A DNA stretch of 64,000 nucleotides from Pegea sp. RAD2-039 (taxonomy: Eukaryota; Chordata; Thaliacea; Salpida; Salpidae). The notes beneath the pieces were generated by a model, which was not told the origin of the DNA, did no database searches, and saw only the letters and a list, made by a program, of their open reading frames with translations. Every line of letters begins with the position of its first letter. Position 1 is the stretch's first letter. The stretch covers positions 124,001-188,000 of the forward strand of contig JAQGEQ010000081.1 in assembly GCA_034620365.1 (NCBI GenBank), in the 5' to 3' direction. Shown here piece by piece: positions 45,678 through 59,381 of the stretch. Made by a program: the position numbers and the translations under genes.

Positions 45678-48483
45678 AATCAAATCAGCCCTTAAATTAT
45701 ATGCTTATACTTAATGTCAAATTAAAGCAATTAAAATAATTTTCCCCACGTACTAGATGTAAACTTTTGCTTATTTCTTTATTAGTTTTTTTTTAATTTA
45801 AAATACACATTTAGTCAGCAAAACATATATTTTATAAAAGTTAGTAAGTAAAAAAAAGTTGAATATAGTCAAGGGCATTGACCTCTGAAAAATTAATTTA
45901 TAACGATTGCACGGCTTTACCATTTTACACCACAAACAGTAGATTTTAAGAAGCTTGTATATAGCTATTGACTGAGTGACAGAGATAAGGTACAATTGTC
46001 CTATTTAATTGAAGTTTTAAACATCACAATAATTTGAAGTTGAATGAATTTCAACAAACTTTAATCAATGTTACCAAGCAGTGTATCAACTACTACCTTT
46101 TAATTTGCATATGGTTTCCTCGTATAATTTTTAAATATAAAAAATAGGTTACTTTCATTCATATAAGAAGTTAGACCATACTTGACGTTTTAAAGTTTAG
46201 ATTAACTCTCTTTAGGATTTCTTTAAACAGAAAGTCGATTTTGTAATAGTTAATAGAGATTAAGATCTGTAAAAAGAATTAACTTATTAGCGTTTGTTTT
46301 GATTATAAGTAGCTTGCTCAGCTGTTTTGAAATTTGTATTATTAGTATATATATTATTAGATGATATTTTAGATGAAATTGCTTGTTTCTAAGTTTAAAA
46401 TGATTATTATTTAGGTTTAATTTTCCATGACTTTATTTACTTTTTTCAGAATTTACTTAGACTTAGTGTTATCTATAACCATTTGTATGACAATTAATTT
46501 TTTTATTATTAGAAATCTATTTTTTTCATAAAAATCCTTCAAAATTACTATTTGTTATTTAATTGTCTAAAAAGTATTCATAAAATAATCAAAACTTTCT
46601 CATTTTTTCATACAAATGAGCTTAATTGTTAATTTATAAACATTTTTTTATAATTATGTTTGTTGTGATTACTTACGTAGTAGTTAATCAAAATGTAAAT
46701 CTTATTTAAATAGAAACATCAACTTAGTATTTATAAAATTTCTATATATTCTGTATTAATTAAATTTATTTAGCATAAACTAGAGAGGAATTTATTTATG
46801 ATTCAAAATTCATTTCTGGAAAAGAACTTTCAAACTTTTGTTTTTAGAAAAAATTAGATTGTGTATAAATATACATAAAATAAATAAATTTGATTAAAAA
46901 ATCAGTTACAGCGTTTTTCGAATAAATAAAAATTATCTTGTAAGAATCACAAAGAATCTAATAATATCATAAAATCTCATCTCTTGCTACATGTATGTTA
47001 AAAAGATGAACAAATACAACCACCGGAAAATAAAATATTCAGACATTTTGTACACTCACAGTATTTGTGAATATAATTAAAAACCGGCTTTAATAATAAT
47101 TGATAATCAACAATGTTTAGAATGTCTGTGTTTTTAAATTCAACTGAATATATCATTTTCAAAATGTTAGTATTAGGAGAAGAGCTTTCTAAAACTGGTT
47201 TACATGGAAAATAAAATTCTTAAAACAAATTTTTAGAAATAAATTTTCTTATTTATTCATTATATATTTTAAAATAGAATTGTCATAATTGTAAGTTGAA
47301 ACAGAGAAAGGTAAATCTCATGAGAACATAAGACAAAAATAAGTTTTATATAAATGACAAAATTATTTTTCTTGATTTGTTTTGAATTATTTTCACTAAA
47401 AGTGCTTTGTACAGTTTTTATTTTATGAAATATTTTCCATGGTTTTATTAATATTTTTGTCAACGCTTTGATTTCAAAAATCAGGTTTTATGCAAATGTT
47501 TAAATCTAATTTTAAGCAAATAATCAAAATTTTCAATTGTACAGTTTTACACAATGTATATTTAAGATGTTTTTCGTTCAACTAAATTATTATGACAAAA
47601 TTAAGAAATGCTGCAAAGAATTATAATACTTAAAGAAAGTTGTTCATAATATATAAAAGTAAATTTAATTTATAATAAATAGTTAAACGTTGTAGAACAA
47701 ATAACACCAAAAGTTTCTGTAATTTCCCTATAATCATTTAGTTATCTAGGTTTGTGTTTTTTTGCAAACAGTACTTTTATGTCAAACAATTTTAAGATGT
47801 CTTAAACAAAACAATAAGCATGTCGAAAACTTCGTTCTTATTTCTTACTGTTCAAAACTTTATTACTTTTCAGAATTACAACAAAAACGCCATTATTTAT
47901 TTTTTCCAGGATTTAAAGATTTTAATAAATATAAAGTCTTTTATCATAGTTCTTAGAAGAATTAAGTAGAGATTACCATTTTTTTTTATTTGCAGTGTAA
48001 TTAACTTATTTTGATAATTTAAAAATTCTACTTTTGTTCGAAAATTTTAACTTATATTAATCAATAACAAACATTTATAAAGACTTTTTAATGTAATAAT
48101 TTAGAACAGCAGCCATCTAATAACACAGTATCAGGTCCTTATTTTGCGTTTATTGGCCATTAAAATATAAATTATATCTGATTGAGCTTAGCAATTTTCT
48201 AGAGCAAAATTTGATGGTTAATTTTCTACGCAGATAATCATAGCACAAAAAATATTTAACGAATATAATTTTGTCAACAATTTTCCAATCTAACTTGTTT
48301 TTAAAATCTAAATTATGTTTTTTACCATCGAAAATCAATTGAGTTTTTAACATATAGCAGATTTATTTGCGTTTTTTTGCAAACAGTACTTTTATTTCAA
48401 ACAATTTTAAGATGTTTTAAAAAAAACAATAAGCTTGTCAAAAACTTCTTTCTTATTGTTTACAGTACAAAACTTAATTCCTA
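45678..48483 (+). repeat. 2.8-kb direct duplication, second copy
   Basis: Near-identical partner of 19104-21906 in the same orientation. Both copies carry the same short open frames (for example 48150-48353 here), which differ by scattered substitutions and match no protein family. Confidence 0.85.
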
Positions 48484-51400
48484 AGCATAAATTCATCAAA
48501 GACACCATTATTTATTTTATACAGGATTTCAGGATTTTATTAAAGATAAAATCTTTTATCATAGTTGTTAGAGGTTTTAAATCGAAATTGGCATTTTTTT
48601 TCTTTTATTTTCAGTGAAATTAACTTAGTTTAATAATTTAAAAATCTACTTTTGTTCAAAGAAGTTGACATATATTAATCAATTACAAACATTTATAAAG
48701 ACTTTTTAACGTAAAAGTTTAAAACAGCAGCCGACTTATAATGCAATTTCAATATCTTTATTTTGCTTTTATTGACCGTTAAAATATAAATTATATCTGA
48801 TTGAGTTTAGCAACTTCTTAGAATAAAATTTCATTGTTAATTTTCTACACAGATAATCATAGCACAAAAAGTATTAAATGAATATAATTTTGTCCGGAAT
48901 TTTCCAATTTAAATTGTTTTCAAATTCTAGATTATGTTTCTTACTAGCGAAAATCAAATAAGTTTTTACATATAGCAGATTTGTTAAATTATCAACAAAA
49001 GTCATTTTTAAATGTAAAGTATAAAGTTTCTAAAAATTTCTTTTCGGGTTTCATAAACAAAATCTTTTCCTAATGGAAGAAAAATATTTAGTTGAAAATC
49101 GACAGATATAACTGTTGTCTGTTTTGGCTTATACAACTTCTTGAATGAGAAAATGATCGGTGTCTATCTTAGAAACTGATCAAAACTTTAAAACGTATGC
49201 TTCTTAATCATTGCTTGATTTTGGTTAGTTTCAGTTTCTATAACAATTGTTATTTTGAATTATATTTTGTAATCAAATATACTTAAAAGTAAATTGCAAT
49301 TTCTATAAAAGAATACAAACATAAGATACAACAAGAAGTTATTACAAGATTTATTGAGTTAAGATGAAATGTACTAAAAAATTTATAATTTAAAGCAAGT
49401 ATAAAGGTTTAGAGTTATCAAAAAAGTATTTCTACAAAATAAAATATTTTGATTAGTTTAAAATTACCTTTCTTATTTTTTTTGCTAATTGTGCTAAAAC
49501 ACAAAAGCAAGCAAAATTATAAATCCAAATGGTATTTTATTTTCAAATAGAATTTTTTTCTTAATTTGTTAAGAAATTGATGAATTAAAGGTCTGAAATT
49601 AGAATTTCACCAAAACTAACATGCTTTTAAAAAATAATGCTTTTAATTCAACTGAATGTTTCAGTTTCTAAATTTGCTCATAATACTCAATCATATCAAC
49701 CTTTCTTTCAACTTGTAAAAATAATCTTATAAATAAGCCTGCTTTAGTCTCACATTTGTGGGATAAAATAGAAAAAAATAAAGTTACGATAAATCTAAAA
49801 TAAGTTTTTTTTTAGTAAGTTAATTGTTTTTAAAATTTGTTAAGAAACTGATGAAACAGAAATCTGAAATTTATAATTATAAATACAAATCTTATGTGTT
49901 ACGTAGTATAAAGTATAGTAAGATGTCATTATCCAGTTTATTTACTGATTTTACATATTTTATTAGAATTATAATCTTTTATAGTAGTTTCTATCGGTTT
50001 TTGATAAAAAGTAGCGTTTCTGTTTTTTGTTTGTAATATAAACAACTTACCTCAATAAATTGAAGAAATCTACTAATTTGTTTTACAAAAGAAAACAAAA
50101 ATTAACTAATTACAAATTTCTGAGAAAAAGAAACTTGTTTATGTAATAAATTTATTGAACAATTTTTCATAAATCTGTTAAATATCTTTTGATAAATCAA
50201 TAACAGTTTGGTAACTTCTGACTAGTGCTTCTTATATGTAAATAAGGAGCTAAATTTAAAAAAAAATCAAACTTTATATTGACTAGTTGTGTAAATTTCA
50301 TCAGGATGGTTTTGTATAAATAGTTCTTCTTGACTAACCTCTTACAGTAGTTTTGAAAAAAAAAAACCTAAAAAGGTTCAGCTGCAAAGAAACAACCATA
50401 CAAAAGTAGAATGACAATTAATTAATTTTAATAATAATTGATAAACAATAAAACCAAAAATCTGTTAAAAATCTGTATTTTTAAATTCAAAAAAACGTTT
50501 CAGCTGACTTTTATGTAAAATACTGAAGTTAGTATTCCAAATAGAAAAAAATCATGCTACTCCCAGTAAAAACCGAAAATGATGATATTTGGTAATCAAC
50601 AATGAGAAGCTAACTTTAATTCAACTGAAGTTATCAGTTTCCAAATTCAACTTTCAAGAATCGAGTGATAAGAAATGTCAGTTGAAAAAATCCAGCCTTA
50701 TAAGTAAAGATGTTTCAATCTCATGTTTGTGGTTTACAACAAACAAAAGTAAACTTCATGAAAGAAAAAAAAATATTAAAAACTAATTAATAATAGTATT
50801 AGCAATATTATAAATAATAATAATTATTTATTAATATGCATCCATATTATTTTTTAGACGTTGAATTGTAGTTTTCGATTTATACTTAAAAATAAAGAAA
50901 AATAACCTTTTTAGTAGACTATATAATTGAAAATTAATATCTGTTTGCAATATTAATAATTGAAAAGAATGTATGTGTTAAAGAGAAACTAATGTAATCA
51001 AATACTGCTTGTCTGAATACAGTTAAAATTAGATACAGCAAATGCATAGAACAAAAAATAATGAAATTAATTTTTTAATAATTTTCCGATTCAAGTTGTT
51101 ATCAATTTGTAGATTATATTTTTACTAGCTAGAATCGAATAAGTTTGCAACAACTAGCGCATTTGCTAAATTATCAACAAAAGTAAACTTTGAAGGTAAA
51201 TTATAAAGATTCTAAAACTGTTTGTTGAATTTCTTAAACAAAAATTTTTTCTAACGGAAGAAAATACATTGTTGAAAACTGACAGCTATAACTGTTGTTT
51301 GTTTTGACTTTTATAGCTTTTTAATCAGATAATTATTTTTTCATGATGGAAACTGATCTAAAAGATAAACTTTTGCTTCGTATTAATTTTTAATGTTTAT

Positions 51401-52912
51401 AATTAAAAACAATCTTATAGCAGACTAATCATTAATGAGAGAAGATTTCGATGACAATTGTAATAGTATTAATAATTTGTTTTAAAAATTTTATTAGAAT
51501 TTGTTAAAGTATATCTTTGAAATGTAATTCATTAATAAGATTTAATTTATTTGTCAATAATACGATTGTCAGCACAAAAGTAAGGATTTAAACAGTCTAA
51601 AATTATTTCATTAAGAGCTAAGTGCCACAGTTTGTTATCGAATCATACTAAAGAAAAAAATTCTGGTCTTAAAATGGTTTGTCAGAATGAGAATTCGAAT
51701 TAAAAACATATATAATTTTGACAACAGCGACAGCTAGCGGATGTTGTGATTTACAAATAACTTGTCTGATTTTTAAGAAACAAAAAAAGATTAAACTAAA
51801 CGAACAACAAACATCTCGCTTGATTTTGTTATTACCGAACGTTTGTATAGAAAATCAAATCAGTCTTTAAATTATTTGCTGATATTTTATGTTAAATTAA
51901 TGAAATTAAAATAATTTTCCACACGTAGTAGATGTAATCTTTTGCCAATTTCTTCAATAGTTCCTTTTTAATTTAAAATACACACTTAGTCAGCAAAATT
52001 TATATTTTAGAATAGTTAGTGAGTAAACAAAAGTTGAAACTCGCCAAGGGCTTTGAGCTCTGAAAAATTTATTTATAACGGTTTCAAGGTTTTACCAGTT
52101 TACACCAAAAACAGTAGATTATGAGAAGCTTATAAATAGCTTTATACTGACTGAAAGAGATTAGGTACAACGGTTTGATTTGTTTGATTGACTAAATATC
52201 ATATTAATTTGAAGTTGATTGAATTTCAACAAAACTCACAGAGAATCTAATAATATCATGAAATCTGATTTCTTGCTTCAAATAATGTAAAAACATGAAT
52301 AAATACAACCACCAGAAAATAAAATATTCGAACATTTTTTACACTCACAGTACTTGTTAATCTAATTAGAAACCGGCTTTAATAATAAATGATTATCAAC
52401 GAAATAAGCAATCTGTATAATGTCTGTGTTTTAACTTCAACTGACATCAGTTTCAAAATGTTAGGTTTAACAGAAAGGCTTTCTCAAACTAGTCTAAATG
52501 GAAAGACTTTGACCTTATAAATAAGCCAGTTTTAGTTTCATATTTGTGGGTTGAAACAGAAAAAAGTAAAGTTCTTAAAAACAAATTTTTAAAAATAAAG
52601 TTTCTTATTTATCCATCATATATTTTAAAATAGATTTATCTTAATTACAAATTGAAACAGAGAAAAGTAAATTTTACAAGAACAAAAGAAAAAATTAGTA
52701 TTATATAAATGACAAAATTATTTTTCTTGATTTGTTTTGAAATATTTTCATTAAAAGTGCTTTGCATAGTTTTTATTTTATGAGATGTTTTCCAAAGTTT
52801 TAATAATATTCTTTTCAACGATTTAATTTCAAAATTCTGGTTTTTGCAAAAGCTTGAATTAAATTTTCAAGCAAATAATAAAAATTTTCTATCATATATT
52901 TTTCAACATTTA
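48484..52912. repeat. Mosaic of dispersed repeats up to the cullin-3 unit
   Basis: 48735-49490 matches 62310-63070. 50060-50340 resembles 21980-22260. 51050-51900 is a monomer copy with motif at 51722-51747, related to 26900-27700. 52230-52912 matches 41370-42060 and ends at the cullin-3 unit boundary. Short open frames (for example 49824-50036 and 50589-50786) are AT-rich and unrecognised. Confidence 0.6.
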
Positions 52913-53998
52913 CCACTGATAGTTGATAAATATCTAGTTTAATTGTTAAAAGTTCATATTTATCTAGCTTTATATCTTTATAAATTGTAAAAGTGAGTTT
53001 GAAGCAGCTAAATGCAAGCAAACATTTATTTATTGTATATACTTACGTTCAGAAGTTTTGTTTATGGTTATTTAGATTGTTTTCTTATATATTGTTTTTT
53101 TTTTGCTTTTTTGTATTTAAGTACTTTTTGACGTTCATTAATTTTAAAAAGACAGAATTATTTCATGATCTTATAAGTACCAAAATACTTCAGTGGTAGT
53201 TTTGTGTAAAAATACTTTTAGGATTTTTTTTTTTGTTTATTTATATGAGTCTATTGTGTATATAGAAGGAAAAAATGTTTTGCAGTCGTAATGTCAGCTT
53301 TTTGAATCGTTTTAAAATTTCGTCCAGCTACCATTACTTAGAATGGTTTTTTCAAATTCATTTTCAAAATAATAATTCATTTCATTTTCATAACTTTTTT
53401 GCGTACAAAATCATTTCTGCTTCAAAATTTAATTTAAATTTCAAGGTATTACTAGGTTTGATCAACATTTTAAATTCAAAAACATTTCATGTAAGCTTTT
53501 TCTAGATCCGTTACTTAAGCTAAAAGCGCAAAGTTAAGTTTTCTGATTGCAAAAGTGTTTATGTTATCTCCTTGTGGTTTAAAGACAAGATAAAAAATTT
53601 ATGTTTCTTTTTCAGTTGTTAGATAAATCTGTAGCCTGCTACAGGATTAGCTTAATAATAGAACATTTTGTTTTAAGTATATGGGATCTATAGTTTAAGC
53701 AATAGTACAGTGTTAGGTTTTCTGAATGTACGGTTATGTATCTTTTTGATAATAACAGACTAAATAACTTTTTGAATATTTAATGTTGTTGAAAACGAGT
53801 GTAGTTAGCTAAACTTGGCTGCTACTGCTTTTACTTGTTATGTTTTAAATATTGTTCTTGTTTTACTATTTAAAGCACCAGAAAATTTAAGTTTTTTTTT
53901 AGTATCTTTCTAAAAGAATACATTTTTAGCTTAAAATTATATTTTTGTGCATATTAAAAATATTGTTTAAACGTGCTTAAATGATCTTAACAATTGTT

Positions 53999-54192
53999 TT
54001 GCGCGTGACTGAGGCACGATCGCTTCATGTTTATGAGGCTGGTTGTAGAGGGTGTTTTTTCTCGCTTCTACTTTCGATGTACGACGTCATGATTTCTTTG
54101 TTTATGCAGACAAACACCTACATACTTTGAAACAAACACACGAAGCAGCCACATGTTTCATCGAGATTCAAACTATTCAGACACTAATAAAG
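53999..54192 (+). promoter_or_regulatory. Candidate promoter / first-exon region of cullin-3 copy B
   Basis: Near-identical to 6121-6313, including the ATG with 13 codons (start 54153) and the ACGACGTCATG word. About 35 bases downstream this copy carries roughly 70 extra bases (about 54228-54297) not found in copy A. Confidence 0.35.
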
Positions 54193-54846
54193 TGATAGAA
54201 ATTTTTATCATTTTTGATATCAATTTTGTTGTACTGGTTTAAATATAGTGGATTAAAGAATTTCATTTTTTGCTAAAATGTTGATAGTAATATACTGTTG
54301 ATTTTTTATTTGTAATTTGACGTTAACTTGCTATGCTTGTAGTTTTAAATTAATTTTACATTTATAGAGATTTTATTAAAGCTTTAGCAAATATTAGAGT
54401 AGGAATTATAATTACTTTTATAATTCAAACATTTGGTTTTCATCTATATATTAATAATTATATAAATCATTACATTTTGTGATTTTCAGAAACTTGTGTT
54501 TTTTTAATTATTTTATGATAAACTTTTTTTTACAAATATATTTAACACATTTTTATATTTTTTTTTTCAACAAATTTCTGCAAAATGCGTTTTATCAAAG
54601 TTGAGTGAAAATATTTATAATAGAAATGAGGTGCTAACTTCAGTTTTCAGGCTTTTATAAGTTGAGCAGTTATAAACTTTCAGTCTAAGTTAGCCAGCTT
54701 ATGTAAAAGGAAATCAACTTATTGGTTGATACGACATTTTTGATACTCAAAAATTCTGTTTTTATTTACAATTTTTTTTTTTTAATTCGATAAAAAAATT
54801 TTCATACAAAGAAAATGAAAATATAAAATCTGATTTTTTTTTCTAG

Positions 54847-56965
54847 ATGACAGTGGATGACCGATACTTCTTGAACAACTGGGATCTGCTCAAAAAAGCA
54901 ATCCAACAAATTCAAAACAAAAACGAGGGTAGTCTTAGGTTTGAAGAAATTTTTAGGAATGCGTACATGATGGTTATTCATGAGCATGGCGAGAAGTTGT
55001 ACAATGGATTGAGAGAGGTGGTCACTGACCATCTTCGTCTAAAGGTGATTGGTTGTTGGAACTTGGGTCGATCATTTTTATAGTTTATTTGGCAAAGCTC
55101 ACATCAAAAGACGTTTCTTAGAAATATTTTCTAAATAATTGGCCACCTATTAGGTCCTAACCTAGACAGACACTAGCTGGACGTTGATGCCACTGTCCCA
55201 GCTGACAGTCATCGAACATCGGGTGTAATTGGGTGGTTCTGTTTGTCTAAAATGACTTTTAGAGATTTATTTAGTGAAAAAAACTCCTTTTAATTCAGGT
55301 TAGTGTTGATGTGATTGCTTCACTGAAGAACAACTTCCTGTCCACACTGAACGCTGCTTGGGAAGACCATCTAACCTGCATGGTAAAGATCAGCTACACC
55401 ATGACGCTTATGGTCAGTATCTTTACCTACATGTTGATCTTCTCACATCTTTTTCATAAAGGATCGAGTTTATGTGTCTCAAAATAACGTTGATAATGTT
55501 TATCATCTGGGATTAAAACTCTTTCGAGATGAAGTGATCCGCCACAAGGAGATAGGAAGTTATCTTGAAAAAGTGCTTCTAGATCTCGTAGCTCGCGAAC
55601 GAAAGGGTGAAGTTGTTGACAGGTAGATGACTCTAGAGTGTTTTAAACATCTTTCTAAACATCTTCTACTTTCAGAGGTTCTATCAGAAGCGCTTGCATG
55701 ATGCTCACGACTTTATCGCTAAATAACCGAGACGTTTACGAGCAACAATTTGAGATCGCTTTTTTGCATCAGTCGGTTGAATTTTATAGAGTAAAAAATC
55801 CTCCTTAAGAATCATAAACATTTCTAATTTAATTATCATTTGTAGTTGGAAAGCCAGAAATTGTTAGCTGAAAACAGCACCTCTGTCTACATCAATAAAG
55901 TTGAAGCTAGAATCGAAGAGGAAGTCGAAAGAGCGCGTTATTATCTTAATCCAATGAGCGAACCAGCTATAATATCTGGTACCTAGACACCCTCATCATC
56001 ATCGACCAGCTTCAAATTTGTTTTTTTGATTCAGTTCTTGAAAGCGAGCTGATCCAGAAGCACATGCGTACCATAGTTGAGATGGAAAACTCTGGAGCTG
56101 TTCACATGTTAAAGAATGATAAAATAGAGGGTTTGTTGGATTTCTCCAACCACATAAGTTAAATATAAAACTGGTTTTTGTTTACAGATCTTCTTTGTAT
56201 GTACAAGTTGTTTGAAAGAGTTCCTGAAGGTCTTTTGACTTTGAAGGATTGTGTGAGTGTGTACCTTCGAGAGCAGGGAAAAGCTCTTGTTGAAGATTGT
56301 AGTCAAAAGTCTGCAGTGGATTACATCCAGGTACTTCTTTCTATTTATCATCTAACCTTTTAACTTTCAACCTTGTAGAGCTTGCTGAACCTCAAGGATC
56401 GTATGGATGACTTTTTGACTAAATCATTCAAAAATGATAATATCTTTAAGAAGATGATCGGGGGTGACTTTGAATGGTTTGTTAATCTCAACCCGAAGTC
56501 ACCAGAGTACCTCTCGTTGTTTATTGATGATAAACTGAAGAAAGGAGATAAAATGGTTAGTTTAAAACAACCCGGTGCCCTCATAATCATTCCGATCTTT
56601 CTAGTTATCTGAACAAGACGTTGAAAGCGTCCTGGAAAAGTCGATGTCGCTATTTCGCTTTCTGCAAGAAAAAGATGTTTTTGAGCGCTACTACAAACAG
56701 CATCTCAGTAGACGTCTTCTCACCAACAAAAGTATCTCAGATGACTCTGAGAAAAACATGATCGCCAAATTGAAGGTTTGTTTACTTTTTTTATCAACTA
56801 CGTCATCAATCGCGAGACGTCATCGAATTTCAGACTGAATGTGGATGCCAGTTCACCAGCAAACTCGAAAGTATGTTCAATGACATGAAATTCTCCATCA
56901 CAACCAACGAGGACTTTAAGCGTCACATCACCGACAACTCCGGAATAAAGGATTTTTCTTTGTAA
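54847..56965 (+). CDS. Truncated cullin-3-like protein, copy B
   Basis: Ten exons join in frame: 54847-55044, 55299-55412, 55462-55622, 55676-55790, 55846-55978, 56035-56130, 56188-56330, 56379-56555, 56605-56775 and 56834-56965 (TAA), giving 479 residues like copy A. All splice sites are kept. By eye, 14 amino acids differ from copy A (such as HEHG for [15 protein letters not shown] for [11 protein letters not shown], and NLKDRMDD for DLKDGMDD), against six silent codon changes. Exons 7, 9 and 10 of the ten listed are identical between copies. The C-terminal RBX1-binding and neddylated half is missing as in copy A, and no later exons appear up to 63077. The product may still bind BTB proteins through its N-terminal helices, or the gene may be a young pseudogene without lesions. 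Confidence 0.9.
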
Positions 56966-56969
56966 TTTA

Positions 56970-56975
56970 AATAAA
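56970..56975 (+). terminator. AATAAA poly(A) signal after cullin-3 copy B stop
   Basis: Same position relative to the stop as in copy A. Conserved, but by recent duplication, so conservation alone does not show function. Confidence 0.4.
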
Positions 56976-58670
56976 TAGATGAAATAACATTTTTTTATAA
57001 AATCGACGCTGCAACAGAGGATTAAGAAGTCGAAATATGAGTAGTGATTTATTGTTGAAGACAGTTAATGAAGTTGTTCTAGAGATCAATTAGAAAGTTA
57101 CGGATGATTTTATCAGAGTTTATAAATAATGACAATATTTTTGTAAACAAACTTTATAGAAATTATAATTTATATCAATTAAATAAAAAGCTTAATAAAT
57201 GCTACTTTATATTTAAAAAGAATATGCTGGTTTAAAAACGGTAAACAACTTTCAATTTTAACTAGTTTGAAAAACTACTCGACTGTAAACGCAAGGCAAA
57301 TTAAACTTATGTAAGAAAGTTTATCCTGTTTCTATTCAACCTGATTACTACTATTTAAATAACTAAATAAAAACAATATTGGAAAACGAAAAAAAAGACA
57401 ATTCGGTGAAAATTCTTTAATTTTAGAAACTAATAACTTTTCGCTTGATCCATTTACAATTAATTTAGTCTAATTGAAAGCTTATTAGATTAAGAGATAT
57501 AATATCTTTTTTGAGATCTATTTCGATCTTTACCTTATTTTTTGTGATGATCCAAGGTGTTTATTTTATAAAAGTCGTAAATAATCTTAAATCAAATAAA
57601 AAAATAAAGCATGAGGTCATTGAAACACATTTAGACGTTTTCATTAACTTGCTAACATATAAGTTTTTGGTTTCAACTAACTTTCTAATATTATACAAAT
57701 GTACAAATGATTGCCAAATCAATGACGTCATAATTGCTGATAGTAAAAACACGTAGTCACGGTTCAGTAATTTTAATTTGTAAATAAAACAAAAACAAAA
57801 CTACAAATTAAAATGAATTTAATGATCATGAACTCTACAGATAAAAAAAGCATCAAATTAAAAGAAAGAAATGAAAAATCTTTAATCAGAAATATACATC
57901 TTATATTTAAAATAAACGTTTTTAGTAACAACATCTAATTAAATAGTTAAATAACTATGCCAATAAATAATAAATCATAATCACAATATACACAAAGTAC
58001 TATAAAATTTATACAGAGAAAATTGTTAATCTATTTATGAATAAAAGAAAGTTAGTTTGGAAAAAGAGATAGACACAAGAAATTTAATCGAGCGTACCTT
58101 AATCAGTGAAGATAGAAAAGAGACAGAAGAGTTGAGACTTTTAATGAGTTTATTTGATTCTAAACTGTTTTGTTTGTTTGTAAATTAGTTCTACAAAAAC
58201 TCAGTAAAAACTCAATTTTATAAACTGGCGATCTCAAAACATCTGAACCAAATATTAAAATTAAACAGAATAATTGCATAATTTCCATTTCATTTATGAT
58301 ATAAAGTATTAATCGATAAGTTATTTAGTATCTAATTAATTTGATTAAGATTTTTTCATAATTCTCTACTACTAGTAGTGTTTATGTATTACACAAATAG
58401 TTTTCACGACAATCAGCATGGACATATTGCACAATTAACATTTGTTGATTAGAATTAACTAATGATTAGGGTTGATAGTTAATATTTAGTTCATTCATAT
58501 GAGTTTTTGTAGACTGAGATTAAAAAGGAATTATTTCAAATGTGAGTTGATCAATGAAGATGAAGTGATTTCCTTCACTTCATTCACAAATTCTCGTCTT
58601 CACAAGACTTTGTGGGCTGGATTCTGAGCTGCCAATTCATAGACCAGTTTTCCAAATTGTGCAGTTTAGT
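56976..58670. other. AT-rich 3' flank inside the cullin-3 unit, no gene seen
   Basis: Aligns with 9030-10721. The 81-codon plus frame at 57511-57756 and its minus-strand shadow are not preserved in copy A, so I do not call a gene. Confidence 0.6.
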
Positions 58671-59075
58671 TTAAAGTTTTGAAGAATTGCAACATAATAG
58701 CTTGATATCATCTGCATACACAAACACTCTGACATCATCTACTGCTACTAGTCTTCTGATGACGTCTTCAATGAAAATTAAAAAGAGAAGGAGGCCCAGA
58801 ACAGAACCCTGTGGAACACCCCTAGTGATTTGACTAGAAATAGATAAAGATCTTTCTACACGACCTTGTTGGGTTCTAGCTGAAAAGTAATCTTCAATCC
58901 ACTGTAAGATAAAGATATTGATTTGTAAGTTTTTCAATACAGTAACAAACTTAGTGTGTGAGACAGAATCAAACGCTTTTGCAAAATCGAGGTATATGAG
59001 GTCACAGGGAGTATTACTTTCGTAATGGGCTGTAAGCTCAAAAGTAAGAATTTTAAGATTAGTTTCGCTTGTCAT
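58671..59075 (-). pseudogene. Non-LTR (LINE) reverse transcriptase fragment, copy B
   Basis: A 134-codon open piece of a reverse transcriptase holds three core boxes in order: CDLIYLDFAKAFDSVSH near residue 24, SQITRGVPQGSVLGLLLFLI near 82, and VFVYADDIKLL near 117. The YADD box carries the catalytic aspartates. The pattern fits the Jockey/CR1/L2 type of retrotransposon. The fragment covers only the middle of the domain; fingers, thumb, endonuclease and both element ends are missing, so it is a dead 5'- and 3'-truncated insertion. A more decayed copy is at 10722-11088 in the sister unit. Confidence 0.88.
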
Positions 59076-59381
59076 AAATCATTTAAATAGGCACTAACTA
59101 AAGTTTCTTTTTTGTTTTGTTATAATTTGACAATAAACAATTGAAGTTTTAGTTAAGTATTGTGTAACAAGAAATACTTTGTTTTCAATTGACTGTTTTG
59201 ATTTTATATTAATCTTATAAACAAATTGTCGACTACTTTTAATAGGTAATTGTCATTATTCAACTTCCTATTTGACCCGCTTCTGTTGCAAATAAGTTAC
59301 TTTTTACAACAAGCCCGGTACTTACACGAGCTCAACATAAATGACATAATTGTTCAGTATTCTTTGGAATGTATAACATTA

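Larger units (their letters stand above)
52913..59381 (+). repeat. Segmental duplication unit, copy B (cullin-3 unit)
   Basis: Direct repeat of 5040-11388. The offset is about 47,873 bases at the left end, 47,945 across the first cullin exons and 47,993 at the right end, reflecting small net insertions here. The left neighbour differs from that of copy A, as does the right neighbour after 59381, so both ends are true duplication boundaries. Confidence 0.92.

Noticed and set aside
57511..57756. 81-codon plus-strand frame downstream of cullin copy B, with a minus-strand shadow
   Set aside because: The matching stretch in copy A (near 9565-9810) has an in-frame stop, and the product matches nothing known.
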